Assembly (NCBI RefSeq): GCF_009834915.1
Contig: NZ_WVHS01000004.1
Location: 62,001 to 126,000 of the forward strand
DNA from: Hufsiella ginkgonis
GTDB taxonomy: Bacteria > Bacteroidota > Bacteroidia > Sphingobacteriales > Sphingobacteriaceae
DNA: 64,000 bases
Direction: 5' to 3'
Shown here: piece by piece, positions 62,625 to 64,000 of the stretch
Layout: each line of letters opens with the position of its first letter
Position numbering within the stretch: position 1 is the first letter of the stretch
Program-made: the position numbers and the translations under genes
Notes under the pieces: model-generated
Databases searched by the model: none
Told to the model about the DNA's origin: nothing
Seen by the model: the letters and a program-made list of their open reading frames with translations, nothing else

Positions 62625-62659
62625 TAAAAAAAGGCACTTACCAGTATATGTAAGTGCCT
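62625..62659 (-). terminator. Terminator of tRNA-Ala
   Basis: A 10-bp perfect stem (AGGCACTTAC with GTAAGTGCCT) and an 8-base loop, followed on the minus strand by seven T. It lies 11 bases after the tRNA 3' end. Confidence 0.85.
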
Positions 62660-62670
62660 AATTACCAGTG

Positions 62671-62744
<74 letters not shown>

Positions 62745-62851
62745 GGTTGGGGTGCAAAACTACCAAAACTTCTGATACCCGCAAAAAAGATTGAAAATTT
62801 AGTAGCGGCCCGTAATTTGCTTTATAAAAGTACAAGCATAAAGCACATCCT

Positions 62852-63034
62852 ATGATTATTCGTTTACAAAATCCCTTCAACGCTCTTAGCAGGCCAAAAA
62901 CTCATCAAATTGAGGTAGAAAAGGCGCCTTTGTCTGCCGAAGAGCGGGTAAAATCAGATCGCCTTGTAACTGTGCTGCTGTTAACGCTGGTATTGGTGGG
63001 AACAGTGGTGTATCAAATATTATACTCCTTGTAG
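62852..63034 (+). CDS. 60-residue predicted single-span membrane protein
   Basis: Starts ATTCGTTTACAAAATCCC-like after ATG (MIIRLQNPF). A hydrophilic first half (HQIEVEKAPLSAEERVKSDR) is followed by one hydrophobic helix (LVTVLLLTLVLVGTVVYQILYSL) at the C-terminus, which gives a tail-anchored layout. No family is recognised. It is convergent with the next small gene, eight bases away. The clean charge/hydrophobic split supports a real gene. Confidence 0.6.
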   Translation: MIIRLQNPFNALSRPKTHQIEVEKAPLSAEERVKSDRLVTVLLLTLVLVGTVVYQILYSL

Positions 63035-63042
63035 GTTTTTCC

Positions 63043-63270
63043 TTACACTCTGTATCTCAGTGATATAGAGTTACCGATAGCTTTGATCGCCTCCCCTAGT
63101 ATCGAAGCTGCACCATCCTTTTGGATCCAGCCGTGTTTTTCTTTACAAAGCGTCACTGTTCCTTCAGGTACAAGCACCTGCAGTTCAGGGACGTCTCCTG
63201 TTAAGTTGGCCTGTACGATGCGGTATTGGTAACGTGACTGGTTAAATGTGACGGTAAAGATCTGCCCCAT
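63043..63270 (-). CDS. 75-residue hypothetical protein
   Basis: The start at 63270 gives MGQIFTVTFNQSRYQYRIVQANL, then PELQVLVPEGTVTLCKEKHGWIQKDG and a C-terminal helix (SILGEAIKAIGNSISLRYRV). It looks like a small beta-strand protein with no signal peptide. I do not recognise the family. An upstream possible promoter/hairpin unit (63320-63419) may give a separate RNA or a long leader for this gene. Confidence 0.65.
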   Translation of the reverse strand: MGQIFTVTFNQSRYQYRIVQANLTGDVPELQVLVPEGTVTLCKEKHGWIQKDGAASILGEAIKAIGNSISLRYRV

Positions 63271-63319
63271 AAGTTTTAGGTTTATGACTGTGAACAATAA
63301 AAAGTACTGATTGTTTTAA

Positions 63320-63405
63320 AAAGAAAAGCTCCTGATGGGCAGGAGCTAATCAAACTAACCAATTATAAACCTAATTAAGGGAATTTCTTACTATATATTT
63401 AAAAA
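63320..63405 (-). ncRNA. Candidate small RNA (or attenuated leader)
   Basis: On the minus strand a perfect -7 box (TACATTTG, 63419-63412) would start an RNA near 63405. About 60 bases on, an 8-bp perfect hairpin (63347-63327, AGCTCCTG with CAGGAGCT) is followed by a T-rich run to about 63318. The predicted transcript is about 85 bases and has no reading frame. It may instead be a regulated leader of the gene at 63270. No -33 box was found. Confidence 0.35.
63327..63347 (-). terminator. Hairpin with T-rich tail
   Basis: AGCTCCTG and CAGGAGCT form an 8-bp stem with a 5-base loop. The minus-strand sequence after it is TTTCTTTTT, as in intrinsic terminators. Confidence 0.6.
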
Positions 63406-63411
63406 GATATA

Positions 63412-63419
63412 CAAATGTA
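63412..63419 (-). promoter_or_regulatory. -7 element of the candidate small RNA
   Basis: TACATTTG on the minus strand, a perfect match to the Bacteroidota -7 box in A+T-rich surroundings. A chance match is possible here. Confidence 0.35.
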
Positions 63420-63567
63420 GCTAAAACGATCACATTTCTTTCAGCTAAATGTAATATTATTAAAATAATATCAATACACATGCCAAAATCAAGCGAAATC
63501 GAAATTTAATAATCGTTTTAGCCAAATAAAAATTCAAAAGCCGGTGCAATTAAGCGCGTATTTTATC

Positions 63568-64000
63568 TTATTTAGCCAAGTATTGCGCCATAAGTGTGGC
63601 CGCGTGGGCAGAAGCGCCCGGTTTTCCCATCAAATTTGCCAGTTCCTTGTATTCCGCTAACATTTTTATGCGTGAAGGCTCATTTTTTAATAGTTTCTTC
63701 ATCTCTGCGGCAATTGCTGACGGGTTACAGTCTCCCTGGATCAGTTCTTTTACAACTTCGCGGTCCATAATGAGATTAACCAGGGAAATAAATCGTGTGC
63801 GTATCAAAAAACGGGCAATTCCAATGGTCAGGCTGTTGCCTTTATAGACCACTACCTGCGGAACTTTTAGCAGGGCGGTTTCCAGCGTGGCTGTCCCTGA
63901 AGTTACCAGGGCACATTCGGCATGGCTGAGCAGGTCGTAGGTATGATCGAAAACCACGGGGATGCTGGCGTCACCCATGTATTGAAGGTAATATTCCCGG
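63568..64000 (-). CDS. lpxB: Lipid-A-disaccharide synthase, C-terminal part (cut by window edge)
   Basis: About 143 C-terminal residues of a GT19 enzyme that joins UDP-2,3-diacylglucosamine and lipid X in lipid A synthesis at the inner membrane. The frame runs without stop to base 64000. Visible are DLLSHAECALVTSGTATLETALLKVPQVVVYKG split over the middle, then ISLVNLIMDREVVKELIQGDCNP, the conserved LpxB donor-side region, and a helical end. An internal ATG at 63978 is not the start. The N-terminal two thirds are outside the window. Confidence 0.92.
   Translation of the reverse strand, partial: REYYLQYMGDASIPVVFDHTYDLLSHAECALVTSGTATLETALLKVPQVVVYKGNSLTIGIARFLIRTRFISLVNLIMDREVVKELIQGDCNPSAIAAEMKKLLKNEPSRIKMLAEYKELANLMGKPGASAHAATLMAQYLAK

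Larger units (their letters stand above)
62150..62670. other. About 520-base intergenic region
   Basis: It holds the control region of the reductase gene (62169-62227), a heptamer array (62552-62579) and the tRNA terminator (62625-62659). Between 62230 and 62550 I see no convincing gene. A 32-codon frame at 62393 has no family features. Confidence 0.6.

Overview
The window reads as chromosome of a Bacteroidota bacterium, most likely of the Sphingobacteriales (Pedobacter-like) or a close relative. This rests on the family content (outer-membrane beta-barrel proteins with a carboxypeptidase-regulatory N-domain, a two-component kinase with a reg_prop/Y_Y_Y sensor, a fused-subunit 2-oxo-acid dehydrogenase E1, lipoproteins with late cysteines), on the lack of clear Shine-Dalgarno sites, and on several matches to the Bacteroidota promoter (TTTG or CTTG near -33, about 20 bases, then TAnnTTTG at -7). 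Nearly all of it is ordinary chromosome. No prophage, insertion sequence, CRISPR array or rRNA was seen. The order-level assignment is inference.

Layout. 1-2.3 kb: start of a secreted protein, a hypothetical gene joined to rdgB, and a DUF2490 barrel. 2.3-6.7 kb: sucA-sucB, with an E2 that carries two lipoyl domains. 6.7-12.1 kb: a light and DNA-repair block, with a DASH cryptochrome divergent from an SDR/DUF2867 gene, a TIGR01777 epimerase and a CPD photolyase. 12.1-13.6 kb: two FKBP lipoproteins. 13.6-19.7 kb: a marR-fadN-fadA-fadE beta-oxidation operon. Its promoter is bracketed by two copies of one palindrome and faces the promoter of gcvH-vanZ-small lipoprotein (19.7-20.6 kb). 20.8-29.0 kb: two paralogous outer-membrane barrels flanking an alpha/beta hydrolase and a nucleoid-associated protein. 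29.1-32.2 kb: feoA-feoB and an SprT-like gene. 32.2-37.2 kb: fused E1, DUF4198 protein, LutB-like iron-sulfur protein, lipoprotein. 37.3-45.1 kb: M28 peptidase, rpiB, tatC, and the fatty-acid/phospholipid operon yceD-rpmF-plsX-fabH-accB-accC. 45.1-51.4 kb: GH20 hexosaminidase, FAD/Rieske oxidoreductase, a large unrecognised protein and a DUF3606-like small protein. 51.7-58.1 kb: a kinase remnant, two tandem histidine kinases and a stand-alone receiver. 58.1-62.2 kb: a more A+T-rich redox cluster (HxlR regulator, two SDRs, AraC regulator, aldo/keto reductase), followed by tRNA-Ala(GGC). 62.8-64 kb: two small hypothetical genes, a possible small RNA and the C-terminal part of lpxB, cut by the window edge.

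How the genes work together. The fad operon feeds acetyl-CoA and reducing power to the TCA cycle (sucAB), while acc/fabH/plsX run the opposite, biosynthetic direction. The MarR protein probably senses acyl-CoA or fatty acid at the paired palindrome. The strongest observations beyond plain annotation are: (a) the marR-fad control region; (b) six intergenic arrays with a strict 7-base period but different consensus sequences; (c) candidate operators for the HxlR and AraC regulators of the redox cluster; (d) a decayed kinase fragment beside two tandem kinases; (e) the 741-residue protein of unknown function; and (f) a small-RNA-like promoter/terminator unit near 63.4 kb. No single system here is clearly new. 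All family calls come from reading the sequences and were not checked by database search.
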